A stretch of 64,000 bases of DNA from Beta vulgaris subsp. vulgaris. Lineage: Eukaryota > Streptophyta > Magnoliopsida > Caryophyllales > Amaranthaceae. The translations under genes were made by a program, and so were the position numbers. The notes under the pieces were generated by a model. It was not told the DNA's origin. It made no database searches and saw nothing but the letters and a program-made list of their open reading frames with translations. Of the stretch, positions 46,875 through 58,640 are shown piece after piece (position 1 is the stretch's first letter; each line of letters begins with the position of its first letter). The DNA is taken from positions 19,201,118 through 19,265,117 of the forward strand of contig NC_079210.1 of assembly GCF_026745355.1 (NCBI RefSeq). Direction: 5' to 3'.

Positions 46875-48330
46875 CTACTCTATCCCCACCCAAGTAATAC
46901 AAGTATTACTTCGCCCATGTTCAAGTGACAACCCAAATTCCAATACGCTGCAATCTCCCATATCGCATTCTTCTTTAGCTGTCTGGACAGTGGTTAGCAC
47001 TGTGTTTGGCACTGTCTCGTTACTAAACGCCTTACCACTTCTAGTAACACATGGCACCTCATGATCCGTATCATTCTCCCCTTCTTTTAAGAATTTGTCA
47101 CCAAATTCTCATCAAGTACATAAGGACCACCTACATTAAAGGTAGAACTTACACCTCCATAAGAATAAGGAAGTTCTAACTTGTAAGCATTATCACCAAT
47201 ACGTCCTAACACACGAAATGGACCATCTGCCGTTGGCATGAATTTGTTTTTGCGCCTTCCAGGAAACCTTTCCTTGCGTAGGTTTAGCCATACCAAATCA
47301 CCTACTTCCCTTAAAACTCTTGTAATTTTCGGTGTTTATTAGCTTGTTGGTTGTAACGTTCATTCATTCTCTCAATTTGTAACTGAACCTCCTTACATGT
47401 CTTCATGCAAGATTGTTGTCGAGCTTGAGCATCAAAATTAACAAGATCTCCTCGTGGCTACTCAACAAGATCAATAGGAACATGTGGATTAATCCCATAC
47501 ACAATAAGAAATGGAGATGAACTTGTTGTAGAGGAAGGTGCTCTATTATATGCAAACTCCGCATGAGCCAAATGCACATCCCAATCTTTTGTAGACTTTC
47601 TCACCAACCCTCGTAGCAAAGTACTCAATGATCTATTTGTGACTTCGGTTTGTCCGTCTGTTTGTGGGTGATGTAAAGTACTAAATAGCAATTTAGTTCC
47701 CACAAGCTTCCAAAGAGTCTTCCAAAAGTAGCTAAGGAACTTAGTATCCCTATCCGACACTTTACTCTTTCGAATTCATTGAAGTCGTACCACTTCTTTA
47801 TAGTACAAATCTGCCACATTACTCGCATCATCAGTTTTATGGCACGGTATAAAATGAGCCATCTTGCTAAAACGATCAACCACTACCATGATTGAGTCCT
47901 TTCCCCTTGCTGTCCTTGGTAATCCAACAATGAAATCCATACTTACACTATTCCAAGGCACACTAGGAACAGGTAATGGAGTGTACAAACCTTTGTGGAA
48001 AGTACTCTTAGCCTTTTAGCATGTGGCACATCTCTGAATCACATGATGGACATCTTTAAGCATCTTAGGCCAATAGAAATGCTCACATAATAAGTCATAT
48101 GTCTTATGTACCCCAAAATGTCCCGCAATACCTCCATCATGCATTTCTCTTACTAACAACTCACACACACTACACTTGGGCACACATAGATGTTTCTCCT
48201 TTAATAAGAACCCATCTTGAACAAAATAGGATCCTTTAGGAGTAGCAATTATCTCCTTGAAATCATCATCATTACTATAGTGTTGCTTGAGAATCTTAAA
48301 ACCCCAATAATTTAGCTTCAATGATTGCCA
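46875..48330 (-). pseudogene. Integrase, internal copy B, reading into the LTR
   Basis: From right to left: an H2C2 zinc domain (HDGGIAGHFGVHK to CATC, near 48020-48150), then the core with first Asp in [13 protein letters not shown] (near 47885), second in SDRDTKF (near 47755) and Glu in [10 protein letters not shown] (near 47665). All three catalytic residues are visible. A TAA stands for Gln near 48015, the phase changes near 47770, and a TAG lies near 47458. The C-terminus keeps WLNLRKERF and STFNV (47087-47296). After another phase change it continues through the polypurine tract into the LTR, ending at 46875. Confidence 0.9.
47074..47090 (-). promoter_or_regulatory. Polypurine tract, internal copy B
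   Basis: The - strand reads AAAAGAAGGGGAGAA directly before the LTR start TGATACGGATC. The matching tract of copy A is at 52373-52388. Confidence 0.88.
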
Positions 48331-48850
48331 GGAAATACCCTCTTCTTGACAATGCATTCGCTACAACATTCTCTTTGCCTTCTTTATACTTAGAAGCAAA
48401 CGTGAATGATTGCAAAAATTCTACCCATTTAGCATGTCTCACATTAAGTTTTTGTTGCACATGTATGTGTTTTAGACTCTCATGATCCGAGTGTAACACA
48501 AAAGGCTTAGTTCGTAGGTAATGAGACCAATGGTCAAGTGCACGAATTATAGCATAGATCTCCTTTTCATAAGTAGAATAATTAAGCTTTGCCCCATTCA
48601 ATTTCTCACCAAAAAGGCTATTGGACGTTTTTCGTGAAGAAGCACACTCCTATTCCCAATCCACTAGCATCTGTTTCAACCTCAAATAGCTTAGAGAAAT
48701 CTGGTAATGCAAGAATCGGGGCATCACATAAGCTAGTCTTCAATTCTTCAAAAGCCCTGTTTGTATTGTTATTCCAAACAAACTCACCCTTCTTTGTAAG
48801 CTCCGTAAGTGGGGCTGCCATAGTACTAAAGTTTCAGATAAAACGCCTAT
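48296..48850 (-). pseudogene. RNase H domain, internal copy B
   Basis: [30 protein letters not shown] (first catalytic Asp), [14 protein letters not shown] (Glu) and [12 protein letters not shown] (second Asp) are visible in two phases that join near 48610. The domain would degrade the RNA strand of the hybrid during reverse transcription. It keeps its core residues but is split by a frameshift. Confidence 0.88.
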
Positions 48851-49480
48851 AGAAGCTTGCCAATCCATGAAAACTCCTCACATCATGTGGATTCTTTGGT
48901 TCTGGCCAAGAAGAAATGGCTTCTACTTTAGAAAGATCAACACGTACCCCTTTAATTGAGACAATATACCCCAAGAAAACAAGACTAGTAACTAAGAATT
49001 ACACTTTTCCATCTTGCCATATAATTGTTGTGTACGCAAAGCCTCAAAAGCTTGTCTCAAATGACCAAAGTGCAACACTCTTGTAGGACTATAATCAAAA
49101 TGTCGTCTAAATGAACAACAACAAATGAGTTAATAAAAGAACGTAATACCTCGTTCATTTCTTGGTTTTAAAAGCAGTTTTCCACTCATCCCCTTCTTGA
49201 ACCCTCATTTGATGGTATTCACTCCGCAAATCAATCTTGGAGAAGATTTTAGCACCATGTAACTCATCCAACATATCATCCAATCGAGGCATAGGGAACC
49301 TATACTTGACGGTGATGTTATTTACAGCTCTACTATCCACACATATACGCAAAGTACCATCTTTCTTTGGCACTAACAAAGCTGGGAGAGCACAAGGACT
49401 TTTACTTTCTCGCACATACCCTTGATCAATAAGCTCTTGAACTTGCCTTTGTAGCTCCTTAGACTCCTCAGGTATGCAAC
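48851..49480 (-). pseudogene. Reverse transcriptase, internal copy B, with core deletion
   Basis: The fingers region is clear ([37 protein letters not shown]). Comparison with copy A shows an ~80-bp gap at about 49165: the stretch encoding LYEWMVMPFGLCNAPSSFM in copy A is missing. The catalytic box region near 49110 reads VHLDDILI, with Asp-Asp kept. The deletion removes part of the palm, so the copy is inactive regardless of point changes. Confidence 0.88.
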
Positions 49481-49481
49481 C

Positions 49482-50340
49482 TTATTTTGGTAGGGTAGCT
49501 CCTGGAACCAAATCAATGGCATGCTCAATGCCTCTAATAGGTGGAACACCCGGTGGAAGATCATCCGAAAATACATCTTCATACTCCTTGAGAAGGATAG
49601 TTAAGGTAGGACCTTGTGGAGGATCTTTAGGTGTTGAAGCCTCCCTTATGTATAACACATATCCAACGCCACATTCTTCAATCTCCCTCTCAAACTCATC
49701 CCCTGTCAAGAAAAGACTTGACTTGTTTAAGTCCGTAGTTGGCGCCACCTTAAGGGGAAGTGGTTTCAATCTATAACACCTCTTGCCAACCATAACCGAG
49801 TATATGTTACTTTTACCAGCATGATTAACATTCCTAGCCCATTGCCACTGTCTTCCCAAATAAATAGAACAAGCATCCAGAGGTATAACATCGCACCACA
49901 ATTCATCTTTGTAATCGCCAATAGAAAACGCTACAAGTGCTTGTTTCTTTACCTTAATTGGTGCATGATCATTAAGCCAATTCAAAGCATAAGGCTTAGC
50001 ATGATCTCTTGTAGGTAATTTGAGGATATTCACCATTTTAGATGAAGCTACATTTGCACAAGACCCACTATCAATGATGAGATTACATGCCCTCCCATTC
50101 ACAAATGCTCTCGTATATATCAAATTCTCCCTTTGCTCTTCTTCTTCCTTCAAGGGTTGAGACTCTACCCTTAGTAACCTCCTCAATATTAAGGTATCCT
50201 TATCCGGAGCAGTCTCTTGAATTTCTTGATCATCCCATTTCTCCTCATCCTCAAAGTCAGACTCCCCTTCTTTACTTTCCTCCTCGTCCCCGTGTCATAG
50301 AGTAGGACACTGAGTAGGGCACAACACATCGCATTGTTCC
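49482..50340 (-). pseudogene. Protease and linker, internal copy B
   Basis: An open stretch of about 234 residues (49482-50186) contains the retropepsin active site LIIDSGSCANVAS near 50075, intact in its Asp-Ser-Gly core. IPLDACSIYLGRQW follows near 49870. The frame ends at a stop before the RT, and its left part joins gag through a phase change between 50186 and 50343. Confidence 0.88.
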
Positions 50341-50342
50341 TC

Positions 50343-51357
50343 CTATTCCTTTTGTTGCACAAGAAAGGCAACTAAGGTCCTATGATCTTTAGGGGAAATA
50401 GTAACTTTTTGTGAACAATCTCGCGAGATATGACCACAACCTTGACATTTGTAACACTGTTTCTTAGCCAAAGCAGCTTGTTCGGGACTAATATAAACTT
50501 TTGGTTTCGGCTTATGGTCAAATTTGGTAAAGGTAGTTGATGATTGTGTATGTTGGTTATAGGTAGGTTTATTCTTGTAGGAAGTAGAACAGGAACTACT
50601 AGCATAAGTTTTCTCCTTACCCTTATTCACATCCCTTTCTTGCTTTTCAAACCTTTCGGCCAATCTAAGTACATCATCAAAGAACATGTAATTAGAAGTT
50701 TCTACCTTATTGGCTATGGAAGGTCTTAATCCCGTGATGAACCGACCAATCTTCATTTCTTCTTGCTCATCCAACTCACACAACCTACACAACTTCTCAA
50801 ACTCCTTGGTATATTCAGCCACACTTTTTGTGTTTTGTCGAATTTGATTGAATTCCAAGAATTGCTCTTGAAGATACTCACGTGGAATGACTCTTTTCTT
50901 GATTTGTATTTTCAATTTGGACCAAGTATCAATCCTAGGATCACCATCCCTAATCCTTTTGTTCCTCAAACTTTCGAACCAAATACTAGCATACCTAGTA
51001 ATCTTCAAGTGTGCTACCTTGAAAACCTTATGTTCATCAAATCCCCTTATAATCCGTAAGTTATTCGAATTGGCGAATCCATTATTGAAGATCTTCATCT
51101 TCTCATTCACCAGTAAACTCCTTCAACTCCATGAGTTTGATATACCTATCACTCTCCATAGGATTTCTTAATGGTGTTTCTCTATTTGGACGCCCTCGAT
51201 CACCTTGTTCCTCCCAATTTCTAGTTAAAGATTCCACCCTCCTATTGCTGTTTTGTATGGATTCATTCATGGAGGTAAAGCTTGCATTGAAATCCCTCGT
51301 CATATTCGTCATTAACTGTTGTAACTCCTCTCGTGATATAGGAGTTCCCATATTCAA
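50343..51357 (-). pseudogene. gag, internal copy B
   Basis: It starts at MGTPISREELQQLMTNM near 51350. A phase change near 51105 breaks it, then 50343-51110 is open. The gag domain shows KITRYASIWFESL, IDTWSKLKIQIKK and VIPREYLQEQFLEFNQIRQ. A complete zinc knuckle CYKCQGCGHISRDC (C-x2-C-x4-H-x4-C) lies near 50440-50485. A stop follows at 50343. Confidence 0.9.
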
Positions 51358-51779
51358 GAAAGCTTCGAGTACTTACCCCCAAATAAGGAACCTTCGTAAT
51401 TTCTTCAAAACTCGACCAATCCTTGTGAAATTTGGACACAATGTAGCCCTATATGCTGTAAGATTCTAGTTAAAATTTGGTACCTACTTCGTTGCCAAAG
51501 GTTGCCAGTACTCGTTTCAATATCGCACTTCTTGATTCCAGCGATTTTTGCACACCTTGAAAGAATGATATCGAAACTATATCAAAACTCCTCTAACTTT
51601 TGTGAAATTTTAACACAACAAACTAGACAAGATGTAGTCCAGTTTAGGATCAAAAATCTTTCAAAGACTAAATGTATGCTGGGCGTTCGAAGACCTCAAA
51701 GTTACTGTAAATTCGGGATGAATTTGGACAGTAATAACAAGCGTCACCCTGGGATCTTGGGCAAAGCTCTAATACCACT
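51358..51779 (-). other. Untranslated leader and mutated PBS, internal copy B
   Basis: About 420 bp between gag and the middle LTR, without a gene. The PBS (- strand TGGTATTAGAGC, at 51766-51777) has one mismatch to initiator-Met tRNA. Copy A at 58627-58638 has the exact TGGTATCAGAGC. Confidence 0.85.
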
Positions 51780-52372
51780 TGATGTGGAGCTTGATGTTCC
51801 AGATGGATATGGAGGTTTCTTGGTTAAAAACAATGTTTATGGAATGTGTTTGAAGTTGTAGATGGATAGAATCTTAGAGGCAGCAACTTCAAGTTTGGAA
51901 CAAAGGCAACGACTTTGAACCACTAGTCAAGCTAGTCTTTAAACTTTATCTCAATTATTCTTAGCAATACTCTCAAGGATTATTATTTCATTGATCAACA
52001 ACATACAATACTCATCATAATCTCCAATACAATACATGCGCTTATACATGACAAGCCATGTACTAACAACCGACTTTAACTAACTCCAACCGATTCTAAG
52101 AAATCGCCCAACTACTTAGCAACATAATAAAAACATAAAAGTACTCCTAGAGTATTTACATAAGATACAACTACTCTATCCCCACCCAAGTAATACAAGT
52201 ATTACTTGGCCCATGTTCAAGTGACAACGCAAATTCCAATACGCTGCCATCTCCCATATTATCACATTCTTCTTTAGCTGTCTATACAGCGGTTAGCACT
52301 GTGTTTGGCACTGTCTCATTACTAAACGCCTTACCACTTCTAGTAACACTTAGCGCCTCATGATCCGTATCA
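51780..52372 (-). repeat. Shared middle LTR of the composite
   Basis: 593 bp, acting as 5' LTR for internal copy B and 3' LTR for copy A. It is complete (TGATGTGG to CCGTATCA on the + strand) and is directly followed by the polypurine tract of copy A. Confidence 0.93.
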
Positions 52373-53309
52373 TTCTCCCCTTCTTTTAAAGAATTTGTCC
52401 CCAAATTCTCATCAAGTACACAAGCACCACCTACATTAAAGGTAGAACTTACACCTCCATAAGAATAAGGAAGTTCTAACTTGTAAGCATTATCACCAAT
52501 ACGTCCTAACACATGAAATGGACCATCTGCCCTTGGCATGAATTTGTTTTTGCGCCTTCTAGGAAACCTTTTCCTTGCGTAGGTTTAGCCATACCAAATC
52601 ACCTACTTGAAATTCTTGCAATTTTCGGTGTTTATTAGCTTGTTGCTTGTAACGTTTATTCATTCTCTCAATTTGTAAATTAAGCTCCTTACATGTCTTC
52701 ATGCAAGATTGTTGCCGAGCTTGAGCATCAAAATTAACAAGATCTCCTCGTGGCAACTCAACAAGATCAATAGGAACATGTGGATTAATCCCATACACAA
52801 TAAGAAATGGAGATGAACCTGTTGTAGAGGAAGGTGCTCGCAAACTCCGTATGAACCAAATGCACATCCCAATCTTTTGTAGACTTACTCAGCAACCCTC
52901 GCAGCAAATGTCCTATTTGTGACTTCGGTTTGTCCGTCTGTTTGTGGGTGATGTGAAGTACTAAATAGCAATTTAGTTCCCACAAGCTTCCAAAGAGTCT
53001 TCCAAAAGTAGCTAAGGAACTTAGTATCCCTATCCGACACTTTACTCTTGGGAATTTATTGAAGTCGTACCACTTCTTTATAGTACAAATCTGCCACATT
53101 ACTTGCATCATCAGTTTTATGGCACGGTATGAAATGAGCCATCTTGCTAAAACGATCAAGCACTACCATGATTGAGTCCTTTCCCCTTGCTGCCATGGTA
53201 ATCCAACAATGAAATCCATACTTACACTATTCCAAGGCACACTGGGAACAGGTAATGGAGTGTACAAACCTTTGTGGAAAGTACTCTTAGCATTTTGGCA
53301 TGTGGCACA
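52282..53309 (-). pseudogene. Integrase, internal copy A, split by a CACTA insertion (left part)
   Basis: The first Asp ([13 protein letters not shown], near 53160) and the [14 protein letters not shown] segment (near 52940) can be found, but a short deletion near 52905 and another near 52840 disturb the core. C-terminal sequence YGGVSSTFNVGG (52282-52539) continues without a stop through the polypurine tract (encoding LKEGEN) into the LTR. The zinc domain lies across the CACTA insertion at 54849-55000. Confidence 0.88.
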
Positions 53310-53329
53310 CACTAGTGGAAAAATGAAGA

Positions 53330-53575
53330 AGGGCTGCGCTAAAAAAGGCATGTAGGGCTGCGCTTTTTGACAGCAGCCCTTTCAGTAGCAGCCCTTCACT
53401 TTTTAAGTAGGGCTGCGCTAGAAAAGCGCAGCCTTAAGCTAGAAGGGCTGCGCTAGTTAGGAAAAAGCGCAACCCTTCTAGCCCAGAAGGGCTGCGCTAG
53501 TTAGGAAAAAGCGCAGCCCTTCTGGGCTAGAAGGGCTGCGCTTTTTCCTAACTAGCGCAGCCCTTCCTACCAAAA
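53330..53575. repeat. Left palindromic subterminal repeats (GGGCTGCGC)
   Basis: AGAAGGGCTGCGCT and its reverse complement alternate, forming several near-perfect hairpins, for example between 53440 and 53570 around GTTAGGAAAAAGCGCA. Confidence 0.93.
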
Positions 53576-53699
53576 AAAAAAAAATAAAAAAAAAAAAAAA
53601 TTTTTTTCGTCATTTTTTTACTCATAATCTCACATTTTCTGAAATTAAACAGAAGAGAAGAAACGAAACGAAAATACTAAACCCAAAACAATAAAAAGA

Positions 53700-54125
53700 A
53701 TGAAACGAAAATGAAAAAAAGGAACAAAAACTAATATACAAAGAAAAGTATACAATAAGTATACAAGAACATTAATCAAAACAAAGATGAAAATACAAGA
53801 AATTATATACAAAGAGAAGTATACAAGAACATTAATCAAAATAAACAAAGAGAAGTATACAAGAATAACATTAATCAAAATAAACAAAGAGAAGTATACA
53901 AGAACATTAATCAAAACAAAGAGAAGTATACAAGAACATTAAATCAAAATAAACAAAGAGAAGTATACAAGAACATTAATCAAAACAAAGAGAAGTATAC
54001 AAGAGCATTATTAATCAAAACAAAGAGAAGTATACAAGAACATTAATCAAAACAAAACAAAGAGAAGTATACAAGAACATTAATCAAAATATATAAACAA
54101 AGAGAAGTATACAAGAACATTATAG
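53700..54125. repeat. Minisatellite inside the small CACTA element
   Basis: AGAGAAGTATACAAGAACAT, usually followed by TAATCAAAAYAAACAA, recurs about ten times with unit lengths of 30-45 bp. Confidence 0.9.
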
Positions 54126-54570
54126 ATCTGAAAATACAAGAACTACAACCTAATAATGTTTAAATACATAAAACACAACCCAAATACATAATTTAAGGGG
54201 AAAAAAAAATTTCGGAAAAACTTAAAATGGGTATTTGGAGGCTTAAACGAACTCGGATGGCTTAAAAAGCCTAAACATCACGGCATAGCAGTGAGTTTGA
54301 CTCGTTGGCTCGTTCCGCTTCCGAAAAGGTATCACAATAGGCAATCGGAATCCGTCGCCATGTTTAGTGCAAATCATTTCAAGGTTTTTGTCGCAAATGT
54401 TTATGGGAGTTTTGAGAGAGAAAGAGGATGAGAGAGAAGAGAGGATGAGAGAGAAGGAGGAAAGGAATAATGAGGGACGTGAGAGAGGAGAGAGAATGAG
54501 GGATAATATATTTGACGAATCCCCACTCAATATTTCAAAGCCCGCGATTCCGAAATTTCAAATTTTTTCA

Positions 54571-54832
54571 GTGAAGGGCTGCGCTTTTTTAAAAAAAGCG
54601 CAGCCCTACTAAGTAGAAGGGCTGCGCTTTTTTAAAAGCGCAGCCCTTCTTACCTACAGAAGGGCTGCGCTTATTTAAAAAAGCGCAGCCCTACTAGTGA
54701 AGGGCTGCGCTTTTTTAAAAAAGCGCAGCCCTTCTGCTTAGTAGGGCTGCGCTTTTTTTAAATAAGCGCAGCCCTTCACTAGTAGGGCTGCGCTTTTACG
54801 AAAAGCGCAGCCCTTCATGCGCAGCCCTTTAT
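54571..54832. repeat. Right palindromic subterminal repeats (GGGCTGCGC)
   Basis: GAAGGGCTGCGCTTTTTTAA followed by its reverse complement occurs about five times in succession. Each pair is a hairpin of about 20-bp arms. Confidence 0.93.
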
Positions 54833-54848
54833 GTTTTTTCCCTTAGTG

Positions 54849-55320
54849 ACATCTCTCAATCACATGATGGACATCCTTAAGCATCTTAGGCCAATAGAAA
54901 TGCTCACATAATAAGACATATGTCTTCTAAACCCCAAAATATTCCGCAATACCTCCAGCATGCATTTCTCTTACCAACAACTCACGCACACTACACTTGG
55001 GCACACGTAGATGTTTCTCCTTGAATAAGAACCCATCTTGAACAAAATAGGATCCTTTAGGAGTAGCAATTATCTCCTTGAAATCATCATCATTACTATA
55101 GTGTTGCTTGAGAATTTTAAACCCCAATAATTTAGCTTCCATGATTGCCAATAAATACCCTCTTCTTGACAATGCATCCGCTACAACATTCTCTTTGCCT
55201 TCTTTATATTTAGAAGCAAACGTGAATAATTGCAAAAATTCTACCCACTTAGCATGTCTCACATTAAGTTTTTGTTGCACATGTATGTGTTTTAGGTTCT
55301 CATGATCCGAGTGTAACACT
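54849..55320 (-). pseudogene. Integrase zinc domain and RNase H end, internal copy A
   Basis: Open from 55319 to 54927: [15 protein letters not shown] and NVVADALSRRGY mark the end of RNase H. The integrase N-terminus follows (LVREMHAGGIAEYFGV), then a phase change. It corresponds to 48040-48470 of copy B, and the CACTA element separates it from the integrase core. Confidence 0.88.
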
Positions 55321-55700
55321 TACTTCGAAGGTAATAAGACCAATGGTCAAGTGCACGAATTATCGCATAGACCTTCTTGTCCTAAGTAGAATAATTAAGC
55401 TTTGCCCCATTCAATTTCTCATCAAAAAAGGCTATTGGACGTTTTTCTTGCAGAAGCACAACTCCTATTTCCAATCCACTAGCATCTGTTTTAACCTCAA
55501 ATAGCTTAGAGAAATCTGGTAATGCAGGAATCAGGGCATTACATAAGCTAGTCTTCAATTCTTCAAAAGCCCTCTTTGCATTATTATTCCAAACAAACTC
55601 ACCCTTCTTTGTAAGTTCCGTAAGTGGGGCTGCCATAGTACTAAAGTTTCGGATAAAACGCCTATAGAAGCTTGCCAATCCATGAAAACTCCTCACATCA
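55321..55700 (-). pseudogene. RT thumb and RNase H start, internal copy A
   Basis: Open 55382-55696: [19 protein letters not shown], then [20 protein letters not shown] with the first RNase H Asp, and [15 protein letters not shown] stop near 55382 separates it from the next piece. Confidence 0.88.
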
Positions 55701-56403
55701 TGTGCATTCTTTGGTTATGGCCAAGAAGAAATGGCTTCTACTTTGGAAGTATCAACACGTACCCCTTTACTTAAGACAATATACCCCAAGAAAACAAGAC
55801 TAGTAACTAAGAATGTACACTTTTCCATCTTGCTATATAATTGTTGTGTACGCAAAGCCTCAAAAATTTGTCTCAAATGACCAAAGTTCAACTCTCTTGT
55901 AGGACTATAATCAAAATGTCTTCTAAATAAACAACAGCAAATGAGTTAATAAAAGGACGTAATACCTCGTTCATTAACCTCATGAAAGAACTTGGTGCAT
56001 TGCATAGCCCAAAAGGCATAACCATCCACTCATATAACCCTTGCTTGGTTTTAAAAGCAGTTTTCCACTCATCCCCTTCTTGAACCCTCATTTGATGGTA
56101 TTCACTCCGCAAATCAATCTTGGAGAAGATTTTAGCACCATGTAACTCATCCAACATATCATCCAATCGAGGTATAGGGAACCTATACTTGACGGTGATG
56201 TTATTTACAGCTCTAGTATCCACACACATACGCAAAGTACCATCTTTCTTTAGCACTAACAAAGCTGGGATAGCAAAAGGACTTTTACTTTCTCGCACAT
56301 ACCCTCGATCAATAAGCTCTTGAACTTGCTTTTGTAGCTCCTTAGACTCCTCAGGATTGCACCTATATGCAGCCTTATTTGGTAGGGTAGCTCGTGGAAC
56401 CAA
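55701..56403 (-). pseudogene. Reverse transcriptase, internal copy A
   Basis: The open piece 55888-56403 has all palm landmarks: [54 protein letters not shown] and LYEWMVMPFGLCNAPSSFM. The catalytic box reads VVYLEDILI: Glu stands where the first Asp of the xDD box is expected, which should abolish polymerase activity. A stop and phase change follow near 55888. Confidence 0.9.
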
Positions 56404-57225
56404 ATCAATGGCATGCTCAATGCCTCTTATAGGTAGAACACCCGGTGGAAGTTCATCCGGAAATACATCTTCATACTCCTTGAGAAGGATAGTTAAGGTA
56501 GGATCTTGTGGAGGATCTTTAGTTGTTGAAGCCTCCCTTATTTATAACACATATCCAACGCCACATTCTTCAACCTCCCTCTCAAACTCAGCCCTTGTCA
56601 AGAAAAGACTTGACTTGTTTAAGTCCGTAGTTGGCGCCACCTTAGGGGGAAGTGGTTTCAATCTATAACACCTTTTGCCAACCATAACCTAGTATATGTT
56701 ACTTTTTCCAGCATGATTAACATTCCTAGCCCATTGCCACTGTCTTCCCAATAAAATAGAACAAGCATCCATAGGTATAATATCGCACCACAATTCATCT
56801 TTGTAATCGCCAATAGAAAACGCTACAAGTGCTTGTTTCTTTACCTTAATTGATACATGATCATTAAGCTAATTCAAAGCATAAGTCTTAGCATGATCTC
56901 TTGTAGGTAATTTGAGGATATTCACCATTTTATATGAAGCTACATTTGCACAAGACCCACTGTCAATGATGAGATTACATGCCTCCCATTCAAAAATGCT
57001 CTCGTATAGAACAAATTCTCCCTTTGGTCCTCTTCTTCCTTCAAGGGTTGATACTCTACCCTTAGTAACCTCCTCAATATTAAGATATACTTGTCCGGAG
57101 CAGCCTCTTGAATTTCTTGATCATCCCATTTCTCCTCATCCTCAAAGTCAGACTCCCCTTCTTTACTTTCCTCCTCGTCCCCGTGGCATAAAGTAGGGCA
57201 CTGAGTAGGGCACAACATATGGCAC
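56404..57225 (-). pseudogene. Protease and linker, internal copy A
   Basis: It matches 49482-50280 of copy B. Open pieces carry RRLLRVEYQPLKEEEDQREN (near 57060). The protease active-site region near 56950 is disturbed: a frame change leaves ISSLTVGLVQM in the open frame. Several stops lie between 56550 and 56900. Confidence 0.82.
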
Positions 57226-58240
57226 TGTTCCTCCTATCCTTTTGTTGCACAAGAAAGGTAACTAAGTTTCTATGATCTTTAGGGGAGATAGTAACCTTTT
57301 GTGGACAATCTCGTGAGATATGACCAAAACCTTGACATTTGTAGCACTGTTTTTTAGCCAAAGCAGCTTGTTCGGGACTAATATAAACTTTTGGTTTCGG
57401 CTTATGTTCAAATTTGGATAAGGTAGTTGATGATTATGTATGTTGGTTATAGGTAGGTTTATTCTTGTAGAAAGTAGAATAGGAACTACTAGCATAAGTT
57501 TTCTCCTTACCCTTATTCACCTCCCTTTCTTGCTTTTCAAACCTTTCGGCCAATCTAAGTACATCATCAAAGAACATGTAGTTAGAAGTTTCTACCTAAT
57601 TGGTTATGCAAGGTCTTAATCCCGTGATGAACCAACCAATCTTCATTTCTTCTTTCTCATCCAACTCACACAAGAGACACAACTTCTCAAACTCCTTGGT
57701 ATATTCAGCCACACTTTTTGTGTTTTGTCGAACTTGATTGAGTTTCAAGAATTGCACTTGAAGATACTCACGTGGAATGAATCTTTTCTTTATTTGTCTT
57801 TTCAATTCGGACCAAGTATCAATCCTAGGATCACCATCCCTAATCCTTTTGTTCCTCAAACTTTCGAACCAAATACTAGCATACCTAGTAATCTTCAAGT
57901 GTGCTACCTTGAAAACCTTATGTTCATCAAACCCCCTTATAATCCGTAAGTTTTTCGAATTGGCGAATCCATCCTTGAAGATCTTCAACATCTCATTCAC
58001 CATTAAACTCCTTGAACTCCATGAGTTTCAAATCCCTATCACTCTCCATAGGATTTCTTAATGGTGTTTCTCTATTTGGACGCCCTCGACCACCTTGTTC
58101 CTCCCAATTTCCAGTTAAAGATTCCACCCTCCTATTGGTGTTTTGTATGGATTAATTCATCGAGGTAAAGCTTGCATTAAAATCCCTCGTCATATTCTTC
58201 ATTAACTGTTGTAACTCCTCTCATGATATAGGAGTTCCCA
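57226..58240 (-). pseudogene. gag, internal copy A
   Basis: It starts at MGTPIS near 58240 and is soon interrupted by stops (TGA for an Arg codon near 58222, TAA near 58154). 57596-58003 is open with the gag domain (KITRYASIWFESL, RFIPREYLQVQFLKLNQVRQ). After a stop at 57596 the zinc knuckle CYKCQGFGHISRDC is intact near 57310-57350. Confidence 0.88.
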
Positions 58241-58640
58241 TAATCAAGAAGCTTCGTAATTTCTTCAAAACTCGACCAATCCTTGTGAAATTTGGACACA
58301 ATGTAGCCCTATATGTTGTAAGATTCCAGTTAAAATTTGGTAACCAACTTCATTGCCAAACGTTGGTAGTATTCGTTTCAACATCGCTTTTTTTTATTCC
58401 AGCGATCTTTGCACACATTCAAAGAACGATCTCGAAACTATATAAAAACTCCTCGAAATTTTGAGAAATTTTAACAGAACAATCTAGACAAGATGTAGTC
58501 CATTTTAGGATCAAAAATCTTTCAAAGACTCAATGTATGCTAGGAGTTCGAGGACCTCAAATTTACCGTAAATTCGGGATGAATTTGGACAGTAATAACA
58601 AGTGTCACCCTGGGATCTTGGGCAAAGCTCTGATACCACT
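58241..58640 (-). other. Untranslated leader and PBS, internal copy A
   Basis: About 400 bp without a gene between gag and the 5' LTR. The PBS TGGTATCAGAGC on the - strand (58627-58638) is two bases from the LTR. Confidence 0.9.

Larger units (their letters stand above)
43640..47073 (-). repeat. 3' LTR of the composite, split by a nested element
   Basis: The two pieces, 43640-43888 and 46732-47073, add up to 591 bp and join without loss at TCCAA once the nested element and one duplicate are removed. The right piece encodes the tail of pol on the - strand (46875-47057, starting CVTRSGKAFSNETVPNT). Confidence 0.92.
53310..54848. mobile_element. Small non-autonomous CACTA element
   Basis: This 1539-bp insertion in the integrase has 3-bp target duplications ACA (53307-53309 and 54849-54851). 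Ends are CACTAGTGGAAAAATG and, in reverse, CACTAAGGGAAAAAAC. Copy B, without the insertion, reads straight through the site. Long arrays of GGGCTGCGC in both orientations fill both ends. The interior has a minisatellite and one unique stretch (54240-54560). No transposase is recognised; a 95-residue - strand frame at 54243-54530 is of unknown meaning. Confidence 0.93.

Noticed and set aside
53330..54832. Hairpins considered as microRNA precursors or a CRISPR-like array
   Set aside because: The inverted, variably spaced motifs sit at both ends of a CACTA element with target duplications, which explains them. CRISPR arrays do not occur in plant nuclear DNA.
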